Position numbers and translations under genes: made by a program. Shown here one piece after another: positions 45,584-55,306 of a stretch of DNA of 64,000 nucleotides (the first letter of the stretch is position 1; each line of letters opens with the position of its first letter). The notes under the pieces were generated by a model, which saw nothing but the letters and a program-made list of their open reading frames with translations, was not told the DNA's origin and made no database searches. The stretch is from Bacillota bacterium (GTDB taxonomy: Bacteria; Bacillota; Clostridia; Lachnospirales; Lachnospiraceae). The stretch covers positions 1 through 64,000 of the forward strand of contig JAEYOY010000021.1 of assembly GCA_023411215.1 (NCBI GenBank). Direction: 5' to 3'.

Positions 45584-47866
45584 TTATATTAGCCCTTCCT
45601 CTTTAAAACGTTCAAAGAGGATATGAGGCGTCATAGGGATGTTGTTGATTGCAACACCGGTAGCATTTAAGATTGCATTACGGATCGCCGGAGCTACCGG
45701 ACATGCCGGAGGCTCGCCCAGTGCCTTCGTTCCAAATGCACTGGTCGGCTCATAATTTTCAACAAACTGTGCTTCCAAATGTGGGTGATCCATAAAGGTA
45801 GACAGCTTATAATCTAACAGGTTATCATTCAAAGTCTTACCCGTCTTGGGATCAAACAGCAGCTGCTCGGCCAATGCATATCCGATACCCATACTCATAC
45901 CACCATGAACCTGAGCCTCTGCCAGTTGGGGATTAATCAGCTGACCCACATCATGAACGTTGATAATATCAAGTAATTTAACCTTGCAGAGAGGAATGTC
46001 AACCTCAACCTCTGCAAAACAGCAACCAAAGGAATACGCATTGGACTTGATCTGATAGGTACTCTCCGCGGTCATATGCTCTGCGTGGCTCATGCTATAT
46101 AATGCTTCCGTAGCAAGTTCACTAAGGGATATCATCACGCGTCCATCCGCCTTACGGACAATCTGTCCGTCCACCAGATCCAATTCAAAGGAAGGCATTC
46201 TTGTTAATTCATAAGCATACTTCAGTATTCGTTCTTTTAGGATCAACGCGGTTTGTTTAATGGAAAAGCCCGCCACATAGGTCTGTCTGGATGCATAGGC
46301 ACTGGTACCAAATGGTGTTATATCGGTATCCTGATTCGATATTACATGGACTTTATTAAAGGGAATACCTAAGGCATCTGCTGCCATTTGAGAAAAAGCG
46401 GTATCCGAACCCTGACCAATCTCCGTCTCTGGAAGCTGTAACTGAACTGATCCATCTTGGTTGAGTACCATTCGACAAGCAGAGGTCTCTAAGCTGATCG
46501 GCCAAACACCGGTATTGTACCAGAATACGGAGCAACCCACACCCTTACGAATGGGACCTGTCTGATTCTGATACTCCTTGAACTTGCGGTCAAAATCTAT
46601 GTAGCTCTTACCTTTTTCCAAACATTGATTAAAGCTGTCAAAGTAGTTCTCATTCTTGGAGAAACCGTCCACAAAGCCAACGGGCATCAGATTCTTACGG
46701 CGATATTCCACCGGATCCTTTCCAAATGCTCTCGCAATATCCTCAGTATGTGATTCCGCAGCAAACATTGCCTGTGGAATTCCGTAACCACGCATCGCTC
46801 CGGCGACCGGACGATTCGTGAACACGGTATAGGAATCACATTCCATATTGTCACAAGGATACAATTGCGGAATGGCATTCATTCCCTTCGCTGCAATACC
46901 ATGACCGTGAGAAGCATATGCACCCTGATTAGAAAAGCATTCCAGCTTTCTTGCTGCAACAGTACCGTCAGGACGTGCCCAACTTACTACATGGAAGCGA
47001 ATCGCATGACGAACGCGATTACTTACAAAGGTCTCTTCTCTGGTTACATCTATTTTGACGGGACGGCCTCCCACTTGCGTCGTAAGATATGCACAAAGAG
47101 GTTCATATAAGGCATCCTGTTTATTACCGAAACCACCGCCGATATAGGGTTTTATGATACGAACATCACCCCAGGGAATTCCTAAGGCCTGCCCAACGAC
47201 ACGGCGTATAATATGGGGAATCTGTGTTGAGGACACCACAGTGATACGGCTGCCCTCCATGCTGGCATAACAGATATGATTTTCAATATGACAATGCTGA
47301 ACCGTTGGAGTCTCATACCAGGCATCAAATTTTATTAATCCGGGTTCTTTTATTGCTTCTTCGTAATTACCCTTCCGAAGAGAAGAGTGTCCCAGGATAT
47401 TATTCGGATATGCTTCGTGTAGCTGAGGCGCCTCTAGGTTCATCGCTTCCTGGACATCAAGAACAAAGGGATATTCCTCATATTCAACCTTGATCGCCTC
47501 CAGTGCCTGCTTTGCAGCCACCTCCGTCTCTGCAATTACTGCAGCCACATCATCACCATAAAAACGTACTCTGTCTGTTAGTAAAAGTCTGTCTGCTACA
47601 TCCTGATGAGCAGGATCTGTAGACCACGGATGTCCTGCTGTCGGAAAATAAATCTTAGGCACGTCAAAACAGGTGACTATCTTAACCACCCCTGGAATTT
47701 TCTCTGCCTCTGAAACATCAATGGCTTTTACGATACCATTTGCAATTGTCGAATGTAGGATCTTCGCAATAAATGCATTCTTCTCGCAAAGATCATCGGT
47801 ATACTTAGCCCTTCCGATAACTTTGTCCAAGGCATCTACACGCGGAACACTTTGACCGACTGTCAT
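45584..47866 (-). CDS. xdhA: Xanthine dehydrogenase, molybdenum-binding subunit
   Basis: 760 residues. Aldehyde-oxidase/XDH large-subunit fold: GRAKYTDDL at the start, IGGGFGNKQDALYEP (substrate and cofactor loop), AMRGYGIPQAMFAAE, the LPETEIGQGSDTAFSQM cofactor motif and the C-terminal FGTKALGEPPACPVAPAI with the catalytic Glu. Oxidises xanthine/hypoxanthine; a related N-heterocycle cannot be excluded. Three genes follow XDH order here (Mo-FAD-FeS). No molybdopterin or selenium gene is in the window. Confidence 0.92.
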   Translation of the reverse strand: MTVGQSVPRVDALDKVIGRAKYTDDLCEKNAFIAKILHSTIANGIVKAIDVSEAEKIPGVVKIVTCFDVPKIYFPTAGHPWSTDPAHQDVADRLLLTDRVRFYGDDVAAVIAETEVAAKQALEAIKVEYEEYPFVLDVQEAMNLEAPQLHEAYPNNILGHSSLRKGNYEEAIKEPGLIKFDAWYETPTVQHCHIENHICYASMEGSRITVVSSTQIPHIIRRVVGQALGIPWGDVRIIKPYIGGGFGNKQDALYEPLCAYLTTQVGGRPVKIDVTREETFVSNRVRHAIRFHVVSWARPDGTVAARKLECFSNQGAYASHGHGIAAKGMNAIPQLYPCDNMECDSYTVFTNRPVAGAMRGYGIPQAMFAAESHTEDIARAFGKDPVEYRRKNLMPVGFVDGFSKNENYFDSFNQCLEKGKSYIDFDRKFKEYQNQTGPIRKGVGCSVFWYNTGVWPISLETSACRMVLNQDGSVQLQLPETEIGQGSDTAFSQMAADALGIPFNKVHVISNQDTDITPFGTSAYASRQTYVAGFSIKQTALILKERILKYAYELTRMPSFELDLVDGQIVRKADGRVMISLSELATEALYSMSHAEHMTAESTYQIKSNAYSFGCCFAEVEVDIPLCKVKLLDIINVHDVGQLINPQLAEAQVHGGMSMGIGYALAEQLLFDPKTGKTLNDNLLDYKLSTFMDHPHLEAQFVENYEPTSAFGTKALGEPPACPVAPAIRNAILNATGVAINNIPMTPHILFERFKEEGLI

Positions 47867-47960
47867 TTTGGCAACCTCCTTTAATGTAAAGAAAATAAGT
47901 AATTTTATGACTGTTTCCCTTAATTCTTAGACCATTTAATCTAATTTATATCTGATTAAT

Positions 47961-47988
47961 ATTATAGCACAAAAGTTTGAGGAATCAA
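47961..47988 (-). promoter_or_regulatory. Promoter of the xdh operon
   Basis: On minus TTGATT (47988-47983), 16 bases, TATAAT (47966-47961), about 95 bases before xdhA. The rest of 47867-48327 has no ORF; no purine-riboswitch core found. Confidence 0.6.
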
Positions 47989-48170
47989 ATCACTTATTTG
48001 TGTAATTTATATAAAATATTAGCCGTGCTTATATATAAAGATAAAAATTGACATATCTATACTAATATATTCAAACATGACCCGGTATGATATTAATAAA
48101 GTTGCTTCAAATCGATACCGTATAATGATATCCTCCTGTTATTCTACATTGTAAATTACAGTTTTAGTGT

Positions 48171-48208
48171 AAAAAAACCTACCAACCTTATAATGATAGT
48201 TGATAGGT
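48171..48208 (-). terminator. Terminator of the 48.3-kb gene
   Basis: On minus ACCTATCAAC pairs with GTTGGTAGGT (one mismatch) and is followed by seven Ts. Confidence 0.8.
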
Positions 48209-48327
48209 GTATACCTGCTCTTATTGCATTTATAATCGCTCTTTATAAATATAAGGCTTCGTTATTTTTTCTTAATGCCTCATTCTCTCGTACTCAATTA
48301 TAGACTTACCTTTGATCATAATAATCT

Positions 48328-48915
48328 TCAATAGCTATTTACAAATTCATTCTTAAAAAAATCATCCGAAAACCTTAGAAATGTTATTTTGCCCGCTTCC
48401 AGGCACTGAGCCCTTCCGTTGACAACTAGTTGCTTCTTATCAGCATCGGGACTTGTGTAATAGAGATGAAGCGTAAATGTATAATTTCGTGAGTCTATAT
48501 TGTCTTGATTAATCTCGATATCTTCTACCTGTATTTCGCTGCCTTTTTCTTCTGCGATGGTATGATATCGAAATGCACTCGCCTTGATATAATCTAATGT
48601 TATCTCCGTCAAATAGGAACCAAACATATCGTTTACTTTATTATTATACCGTTCAAAATCCTCAGGCTTTGGCTCTTCTACAAATCCCGGCCCCACCTTT
48701 AAAGCAGATAGCTCAATTAACCTGTTCAGTTCAATATCTGGACAGGTTAACAGGGATTTCATCACAGCCTCAATTGCTCTTTCATTTTTACTCCTTGGAC
48801 TGAAGTTAATCCTGTAAATGCTGACTATTGTGATTATAGTACTCGCTAACACAATCCCGATGATAATGTATTTTATTTTCTTTGGCCGATAATTCCCATT
48901 TGAATTTGATTTCAT
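48328..48915 (-). CDS. Membrane-anchored protein of unknown function
   Basis: 195 residues. One N-terminal helix (about 15-35, IIIGIVLASTIITIVSIY) after a KPKK-rich start, then a soluble domain of about 155 residues: ICPDIELNRLIELSALKVG region helical, then KDIEINQDNIDSRNYTFTLHLYY and NGRAQCLEAGKITFLR strands. Looks like NTF2-like or similar small extracytoplasmic domain; no family recognised. Not a JetD: too short, no Toprim motif. Confidence 0.6.
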   Translation of the reverse strand: MKSNSNGNYRPKKIKYIIIGIVLASTIITIVSIYRINFSPRSKNERAIEAVMKSLLTCPDIELNRLIELSALKVGPGFVEEPKPEDFERYNNKVNDMFGSYLTEITLDYIKASAFRYHTIAEEKGSEIQVEDIEINQDNIDSRNYTFTLHLYYTSPDADKKQLVVNGRAQCLEAGKITFLRFSDDFFKNEFVNSY

Positions 48916-49346
48916 TTTATGACCTCCTCACTTGATATCAACCCGGATATAATTAATAATTACGCTTCTGTTAATACAATATAATATCCTTACAATCATT
49001 CCTATCCAAGCTTCTTACTGTGTTTCTTGCTTTCACTCGATTTAAGTAAACCGCTCAATAAGCAATCCAATTACTTTCGTTATAAAAAGTCAATTGATAA
49101 TAATATTATATCACCACAAAAGGGCTGCATCTACCTTTTTATCCCAATTATACTATCAATTATCAACATTCATTATTTATATGCTTTATAAACTACAGCT
49201 TTGTATTCGAAAGAAAACACTTTATCTAAGGGAGAAGATATAGAATCAGAGGCACCATTGCTGCGATAACAGCTAAGGTGCCTCCTTAATACATGACTAC
49301 AGAAAGCCTACAAAGCTTGCCTTCTATCGTTCTTCCATATTTACAG
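48916..49346. other. Gene-free stretch between the membrane protein and jetC
   Basis: 431 bases without an ORF. Contains a hairpin at 49250-49285 (GAGGCACC / GGTGCCTC with an inner GCTG/CAGC), probably the 3' end of the jet operon although no T-run follows. Confidence 0.5.
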
Positions 49347-52300
49347 TTACTCTTCTTCCATTTCCTGTGAGCTCAACAGCTCAATGAACTCCCGTTTCTC
49401 AAATTCTTGAACGGAGATGCGGTTTTTATTCGGATTGGCGAAGACAAAGGTCTTGTCTACATTATCCACATAGTTTTGAATCTTATCATTGGTTGCACTG
49501 ATGATTGCCTGGAATCCAAGGGTCCGGATTAGACCGATACAGCTTCCCACCTTTTCCGCATCCATTTTGGAGAAGGCCTCATCCAGTACCACCAGCCTTG
49601 GTGTCGATCTTCTTCTGAGATTTGATTTTTGGTTAATGTGATAGACTTGTGCAAAGCTCGCCAATAGAGCAACATATAAGGGATTCTGTCCTTCTCCGCC
49701 GGAGTTCTTCGATAGCATTCGACTTAATCTCATCGGTGGCATACCTTCTACCAGCTGCTCCATATCGAAGGAGAGATAAGTTCGATAATCCGCATACTTC
49801 TCCATGTTCGCTCTTGCTTCCTCTAAGGTTCTGGTATCACAATTCTCAGGCGGCATGAATAATTCAATCAGCTCATTGATTAACTCACTGTAATCCTTCT
49901 CATGCTGCATACTGAAAAGATCCATCTGATTACTTACGTTTCCGGTCAGCTGATGGGGATTAATCTCCAGATTCTCGTCCATGAACATATCGTAGAACTT
50001 TCCATCCTCACCACGGTTTTTGGTAATGATAAATCGGTATTTATCCTTTCCGAAATCCATCTGTGAAAGAATACGGTTCAGATCATCCTTCTGCTGCATA
50101 ACTTCCTTAATGGCATCACGGATCTTGTATATAAAGTCCGTCTTAAAATGATAGATGGCCTGAACTGCCTGCTCATTTGCCTTCTTCATAAAGTCATTCA
50201 GCTTATCACTCTGCAAACTCTCCAATAATTGCTCATACTCCTGGTTATCTCGATTGGTCAGTGATAACCCACGATAGGCGTATACGCTGTGATACTGCTC
50301 CCTGCGCTTCAGTACCTTTATGAACTCTTCCTCTAATTGTCGCTCTAGGAGCTGCTTCTGATTAAGAAGGTCAATTCGCAGCTTATCCATACTCTTATTT
50401 TCCGTACTACGAAGCATTGCCTGATAAGCATCTTCACGCTGAGAATCGAATTGGTAATTTTTCTGCTTCTCTATTAATTCTTCATTTAAGGACAGAAGCT
50501 CGTCCGATGAAGCACGGATCATATTTTCTTTGGTACCAAGTGCGATACTCGCCTTTTCCTTCTGCTTGCTCTTCGCATCAATAACCTGCTCAATCTGGAT
50601 CTTTTTTGCCTTCCAGTCATCAATATTTAACTGCTTCAGCAAGGCGATTCGATTCTTGTATTCCTCCTTTAAAAGCTCCTTCTCTTTGATCTGGCTCATT
50701 TCCTGAAGCTTACCTTCATAGAAGTCCACATCATTCTGTAGATACTCATAAGCAAGAAGCTCCTCTATCCTATGAAGCTCCTTATCGAGAGGTTCCTTTC
50801 GTCCTTTCAGATCATTGAGATTCTGTTCTAAGAGTCTTAATCTACGCTCAATGGCACTTCTACCGATATAGGCCTCCTCCGTATAATTACGCGGATTGAT
50901 GTGTTGCAGCTTATAGCCCTGATAGAGAATACAATCCGGAGTGATACCGCTTTTATTGCCACGAAGCTCTTCGACCGAGCTGCATTTGATCACCGATCCC
51001 ATCAAGTAATCGGTATAAGCCTTAGCATAATCGGCGCTTGCTTCTACCTCCTGTGCCAGGGAATCACTCTGAGCCGGCTTAGAATCCTTCATCACACGCT
51101 CTGTATCAATAACTGCTACACGGTAATATTTCTTAGAATCTAATCGCTGATAAAGCTCCATCGCTTGCTTCGCATACTCGGGAGGAACAATGAGACTTAG
51201 CTTATTATTTCCCATATAGCCTTCTATGGCATTACGCCATTCTTCCTTCTTCACTTCAATGACATCTGCAAGAATATCTACCTTTACCGGCATCTCATAT
51301 TGCTGCTCCAGTTCCTTCGTTAAGTAATCCTTAACCTCTAGCAGATAGGACGGATATGCCTTCTGTCCACCTATTAATATATTCATTTGTCTAGTAATAT
51401 CACTTAGCTTATATGCAACTTCGTTAATCTTAGCTGTTAGCTCTCCCTTACTCTTCTCCAGCTCACCTCTGATTCGGCTTAGAGTGTCCTTCACCTCCCA
51501 GATTTCATTGGTTGTAGCTTGATATCCGATGAAATGCTCGATTCCTACCCTTGCTGCAGCATCCGGATAGTCAGTGGAAAGCCAAGCCGCGAGCCCGCTG
51601 CCTATCTTGTCATAGGAAGTCTTGCTGCGATACAATAGCTCCAGCATCTGGTTCAAGCTTACGAGTTCCGCTTCCAAATGCTCATATCCGCTATTCTGGA
51701 TTGAAAAAGCCACTTCGTCTCTCTGCTCCTGAAGCGCCAGTATCTCTGCCTCTAAGGCTTCGATAGACTTGGTCAAGCTCTGGATATCCTCCTTGTATTC
51801 CACCTCTTGGATCTGAAGCTTATCTAGCTTCGCTTCCACCGTGGAGATATCCAGCTTATCCAGATTATATTGCAGCTGTTCTATCTGTGCAGAGTATGTC
51901 TCATAACGGCTATATTGCTGACGGATATCGGTTAGTAAGGTAATCTCACTCCTGGTATCCTCCAGCCTACGCTTCAGTCTGGTATATTGGGCAACGCTAT
52001 CCTGCATATCCTCCATATGAATATCATTTTCTGTGCAGATATAATTCTTAACAAAGTCCTCCAGCTTCATATCCATCTTGAAGGGAATCGCTTTCTTGAA
52101 GAGCGCCGGAAAGTGCTTTGGATGTAGGCCCCCGAAGAAGTTCGTGTATAATTCATTTCGGAATTTCTCATTGGTCCGGCTGAAATAATAGTCCTCCTTT
52201 GAATAATTAGCTTCGATATATTCCTTCAGCTCACCCACCGAGAATACCTTCTCTCCGTCACGGTAATGATTTGGTGCCAGAGCACCCGTGTGCCGGAAGA

Positions 52301-52697
52301 ACAATCTGTTTACATCATTTACGCTGACATCCACGTCGAATATAACTCCGATGCACTGAAACTTATGGGTCTCGGTATCCTCAAGCTCCAGAACGATGGT
52401 CGTAGAGAAGTTCTTGTTACGAAGATAGCCGATCTCATTATTTTCCTGTACAACCTTCATACCACGCAGGTATTCTATCAAAGTACGGTCAGAATCCTCC
52501 TTTGCTGCTTTATTAAAGAAACCGCGGCCATTACTATCCGCATACAGTACAATCTGAAGAGCATCCAGTACGGTGGATTTACCACTGCCCGAATGTCCGG
52601 TAAAGAAATTGATCTCTTCATGAAAGGATAGTATCTTTTCATTGATATAGTGCCAATTATTCAGACACATCTTCGAAAGTGCTTGATATCTGTCCAT
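49347..52697 (-). CDS. jetC: Wadjet JetC-like SMC ATPase
   Basis: 1116 residues. Walker A GHSGSGKST (34-42) near the N-terminus, then two long coiled coils with a hinge-like globular middle (about 480-650), and a C-terminal head with the signature SGGEGQ, Walker B LVVLDEAFSKMD and the switch ATND. This is the SMC architecture of MukB/MksB/JetC. In Wadjet, JetC forms the motor that extrudes DNA loops. GGAGGTAG precedes the ATG, which overlaps jetB by 41 bases, so coupled translation. No jetD follows downstream. Confidence 0.9.
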   Translation of the reverse strand: MDRYQALSKMCLNNWHYINEKILSFHEEINFFTGHSGSGKSTVLDALQIVLYADSNGRGFFNKAAKEDSDRTLIEYLRGMKVVQENNEIGYLRNKNFSTTIVLELEDTETHKFQCIGVIFDVDVSVNDVNRLFFRHTGALAPNHYRDGEKVFSVGELKEYIEANYSKEDYYFSRTNEKFRNELYTNFFGGLHPKHFPALFKKAIPFKMDMKLEDFVKNYICTENDIHMEDMQDSVAQYTRLKRRLEDTRSEITLLTDIRQQYSRYETYSAQIEQLQYNLDKLDISTVEAKLDKLQIQEVEYKEDIQSLTKSIEALEAEILALQEQRDEVAFSIQNSGYEHLEAELVSLNQMLELLYRSKTSYDKIGSGLAAWLSTDYPDAAARVGIEHFIGYQATTNEIWEVKDTLSRIRGELEKSKGELTAKINEVAYKLSDITRQMNILIGGQKAYPSYLLEVKDYLTKELEQQYEMPVKVDILADVIEVKKEEWRNAIEGYMGNNKLSLIVPPEYAKQAMELYQRLDSKKYYRVAVIDTERVMKDSKPAQSDSLAQEVEASADYAKAYTDYLMGSVIKCSSVEELRGNKSGITPDCILYQGYKLQHINPRNYTEEAYIGRSAIERRLRLLEQNLNDLKGRKEPLDKELHRIEELLAYEYLQNDVDFYEGKLQEMSQIKEKELLKEEYKNRIALLKQLNIDDWKAKKIQIEQVIDAKSKQKEKASIALGTKENMIRASSDELLSLNEELIEKQKNYQFDSQREDAYQAMLRSTENKSMDKLRIDLLNQKQLLERQLEEEFIKVLKRREQYHSVYAYRGLSLTNRDNQEYEQLLESLQSDKLNDFMKKANEQAVQAIYHFKTDFIYKIRDAIKEVMQQKDDLNRILSQMDFGKDKYRFIITKNRGEDGKFYDMFMDENLEINPHQLTGNVSNQMDLFSMQHEKDYSELINELIELFMPPENCDTRTLEEARANMEKYADYRTYLSFDMEQLVEGMPPMRLSRMLSKNSGGEGQNPLYVALLASFAQVYHINQKSNLRRRSTPRLVVLDEAFSKMDAEKVGSCIGLIRTLGFQAIISATNDKIQNYVDNVDKTFVFANPNKNRISVQEFEKREFIELLSSQEMEEE

Positions 52698-53304
52698 CGT
52701 CGACTACCTCCCCTTCCTCTTGATATTGCTCAATAATCGCTCCGATCGACTGGCTATCCAGTAATAAATTTATCGTAGGATAGATGATAAACCTTGTATC
52801 TCCATCCATTTCCCCAAGCTCATCGGTGATTTCGATTACCTGATACTTCTTTAGTGCTGCCATAGTCTTCTTGAGCTCCGTGGGAGAGATGGATTTACTG
52901 TTCCATAGACGGAATAATTGGATTTTATCATACACCTCATTTAAGGAGGAATATACATGAATGGAGCTAGAGGCTGTATTCATCTGCTCATCGAAGATTA
53001 GCTTTAAGAGTAGCAGAAAAATAGTGGTTAACCGACTTAATTTATCACCCTGCAGATTCTGAGTCACAATCTGCATAATTCCATACTGCCTGTTCTCAAG
53101 CAGATCAATATCGGCAATCTTAAAATATTCCTTTAAGAAATCCAGATGTCTTTCACAAATACGGTACATACGGTTCGGCAGATAACGCTCCGTCTTTTTA
53201 TCATATTTGCGTTCCAGAATATAGGTCTGGTGATACAAGGTCCTGACTGCCTCTCTAAGTTCATCCTTCTCTTCGTCCAGGAGTTCGTTATAATAAGGGA
53301 ACAT
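52657..53304 (-). CDS. jetB: Wadjet JetB-like (DUF4194/MukE-like) subunit
   Basis: 215 residues, mainly helical with winged-helix features (SPTELKKTMAALKKYQVIEI, FIIYPTINLLLDSQ). Length and place between JetA and JetC fit the MksE/MukE/JetB KITE subunit, DUF4194. Its partner genes make the assignment firmer than sequence alone. GAAAGGATTTTT precedes the ATG, with an 8-bp hairpin just upstream. Confidence 0.8.
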   Translation of the reverse strand: MFPYYNELLDEEKDELREAVRTLYHQTYILERKYDKKTERYLPNRMYRICERHLDFLKEYFKIADIDLLENRQYGIMQIVTQNLQGDKLSRLTTIFLLLLKLIFDEQMNTASSSIHVYSSLNEVYDKIQLFRLWNSKSISPTELKKTMAALKKYQVIEITDELGEMDGDTRFIIYPTINLLLDSQSIGAIIEQYQEEGEVVDDGQISSTFEDVSE

Positions 53305-53318
53305 AAAAATCCTTTCTT

Positions 53319-53357
53319 ACAGTCAGTATTCTGTAATCGTAACATAGTGCTGACTGT
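53319..53357. other. Hairpin at the jetB ribosome site
   Basis: ACAGTCAG and CTGACTGT pair across 23 bases immediately before AAAGGA. A TATAAT-like block at about 53365 suggests an internal promoter in the 139-base jetA-jetB gap. Confidence 0.45.
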
Positions 53358-53443
53358 TCTTCATTATAGTAGTCTATATTAGGGTATTAGTAGGCTGTAT
53401 TCTTCTATCGATATGAATATCGCTGTGTATCTATTCTGCCCAG

Positions 53444-54832
53444 CTAGGCCGGTTGATGGTATTTGCTATTTTTCTCAAAAATAATATCAGGGTAGGAATA
53501 TTTCCCACTGGTAATCATACCTCGTTCACCTGGTACTACATGAAAGGGACTTGTTCTTCGAATGCTATAGTCATAAGCTAATACCAAAAGTTCAAAGTCC
53601 TCATCATTGTCAATCGCCAGGTCTCTGGTAGAGAAGCTTCCGCCCTGCATACGTTCCAGGATAAAGGCTTCAATCTGCGCTTTGCTATATCGGTGTTTAT
53701 TTTGATTAATGCGGAGTATATCCTCCTTGGTTAATTCCTCCTCAGTCTCCACCTCGAGCTCTACCGTGTCCTCGAACTGCTTCCGCTTCCCTCTCTTCTT
53801 ATAGAAGGAATCCGGCGTAATCACCGTATGATCGTTCAAGAGGAATACCGATGTAACCTGGGGATACAGCTTTTGTCCCCTTGCCTCTGACATTAGGTTC
53901 AATAATGCAATTACATTCCCTTGCATACTGTCATCACTGCTTAAAAGGTATTCCAGCCTGCTTACAGTTGCCTTGATATATTTGCTGTGTTCTGAATCAA
54001 TATGGGAGATCCGTTTCTCCATATTAAGGATTCCCCGTTCAATCTCATCAATTACTCTGGAAAAGTCCCGGAGAATGTCCTCATCCTGCTTCCCCTCAGT
54101 CATGAGCTTATGCTTTAATAGATTGATACGGTCCTCATCCTCGCTGATGACACGAAGCAGCCTCTTAATATCATTTTTATAGATATAAAAATTATCACTG
54201 GTCTTAAGCAGCCTGTACTTCCGGTTGACAATTGTCTCAACATAGCCATTAAGATGTTCCAGAAGCAGATCCTCATAATTATCCTTCTCCAGAAGAGCAC
54301 CAAAGAACTGATCCATGTTATGAAGCATGTCCTGCAGAGAGCGGTTGAGTCTCGTGGTATTGATCATCGCCGCCTTTAACAGCTCCAAGCCGGCCTTGGT
54401 ATCATGATAGAAGGAATAAATACTGGTATATACATTCTGTATGTATAAATCCTGCTCCTCATCGTCCGGATTACTGACTTTCTTTATAGTCTCAATAAAG
54501 GTAGAGGCATAATCCGGTATGATGATGTTGGTCCTAAAGGAGCTGTAATCCTCCACTCTCTTAAGCCAGGAGAATCGGATTAAGCGGTTCAATATCTTCG
54601 TCGCCATAGGCTCCATGCTATCCGGATCCTGCTCCTCATCATCCGCTGAGATATCAACGATACGATCAGAAAAATGCTCTGCAATTAATTGAATACAGGT
54701 CTCCTTTGTAAGAAAATAATCATTATACAAGTATTCATCATAGATTGCTAGCAGGGCTTCCATATAGATATATCTGTTTCTGGAGCTGAAAACAGTCCAG
54801 AACTGCTGTGGTAACTGGTAAATTTCCTTCAT
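53444..54832 (-). CDS. jetA: Wadjet JetA-like (DUF5716) kleisin subunit
   Basis: 462 residues. N-terminal winged-helix region (PQQFWTVFSSRNRYIYMEALLAIYDEY), a long helical middle (NTTRLNRSLQDMLHNMDQF), and a C-terminal winged helix (FSTRDLAIDNDEDFELLVLAYDY). This is the DUF5716 JetA family found in Bacillota as the kleisin of Wadjet-type complexes. First gene of the jetABC operon; GAGGAGATACA precedes the ATG. No JetD nuclease gene is present in the window. Confidence 0.85.
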   Translation of the reverse strand: MKEIYQLPQQFWTVFSSRNRYIYMEALLAIYDEYLYNDYFLTKETCIQLIAEHFSDRIVDISADDEEQDPDSMEPMATKILNRLIRFSWLKRVEDYSSFRTNIIIPDYASTFIETIKKVSNPDDEEQDLYIQNVYTSIYSFYHDTKAGLELLKAAMINTTRLNRSLQDMLHNMDQFFGALLEKDNYEDLLLEHLNGYVETIVNRKYRLLKTSDNFYIYKNDIKRLLRVISEDEDRINLLKHKLMTEGKQDEDILRDFSRVIDEIERGILNMEKRISHIDSEHSKYIKATVSRLEYLLSSDDSMQGNVIALLNLMSEARGQKLYPQVTSVFLLNDHTVITPDSFYKKRGKRKQFEDTVELEVETEEELTKEDILRINQNKHRYSKAQIEAFILERMQGGSFSTRDLAIDNDEDFELLVLAYDYSIRRTSPFHVVPGERGMITSGKYSYPDIIFEKNSKYHQPA

Positions 54833-54923
54833 TGTATCTCCTCGGTCTCAAATCTTATTCATCTGCTTATTGTAACATTTTTTGACGATTGGAACAATAT
54901 TGGATTTAAATAAACCAATAATA

Positions 54924-54952
54924 TTGACACTTAATTCCTGATGTGTTATTAT
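54924..54952 (+). promoter_or_regulatory. Promoter of the oadG-oadB operon
   Basis: TTGACA (54924-54929), 17 bases, TATTAT (54947-54952). The predicted start of transcription is near 54959, leaving a leader of about 138 bases. Confidence 0.75.
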
Positions 54953-54958
54953 TTTAAC

Positions 54959-55044
54959 GAAATTCCGGTTGGCAGTTATCTTAACTGTTCAAGTTTTGAG
55001 CTTATAGGGTGGAGGGCTTTATTATTAAAGTACTCCATTTTTTT
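54959..55044 (+). promoter_or_regulatory. Leader with terminator, candidate riboswitch or attenuator
   Basis: The leader has a CAGTTA/TAACTG hairpin (54973-54987), then TTGAGCTTATAGGG, and an intrinsic terminator (TGGAG..CTTTA/TAAAG..CTCCA, 55010-55037) followed by seven Ts before the first gene. A terminator inside a leader of a two-gene operon implies conditional read-through. No known riboswitch class was recognised; the motif is not a T-box. Confidence 0.55.
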
Positions 55045-55096
55045 ATGCATTAAAATAAATAAGCTTATTTATTATCTTAGGAAGGGAGTGTAGTAT

Positions 55097-55243
55097 ATGC
55101 AGGTGACACAAAGTATTCTCGTGGCAATCTTCTGTATGGCTGTCGTATTTGCAGTACTTGGAGTGCTCTGGGCTATTATCCGAATATTCTCAATGATTAT
55201 TATGATAATCGAGAAAAAATTCGGGCAAGAAGCGAAACTTTAA
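55097..55243 (+). CDS. Small OadG-like gamma subunit
   Basis: 48 residues with one hydrophobic helix (about 8-27, LVAIFCMAVVFAVLGVLWAI) and a charged end (EKKFGQEAKL). It matches the short OadG-type membrane anchor of sodium-pumping decarboxylases by position and shape. AGGGAGTG precedes the ATG. Too short for a wide annotation and probably often missed. Confidence 0.75.
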   Translation: MQVTQSILVAIFCMAVVFAVLGVLWAIIRIFSMIIMIIEKKFGQEAKL

Positions 55244-55306
55244 AGCTCTATGTTTTAGGATTGATATTTGAAACTAAATCTAATCGAAATGTAAGGAGGA
55301 GTTAGA

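Noticed and set aside
47867..48327. Purine riboswitch before xdhA
   Set aside because: No aptamer core; only a promoter and a terminator of the upstream gene were found.
48328..48915. Gene next to jetC considered as JetD
   Set aside because: Only 195 residues with an N-terminal membrane helix and no Toprim or DUF2220 motif.
55000..55044. AGGGTGG in the oad leader considered as T-box
   Set aside because: The following bases are AGGGC, not NACCGCG, and no specifier stem is evident.
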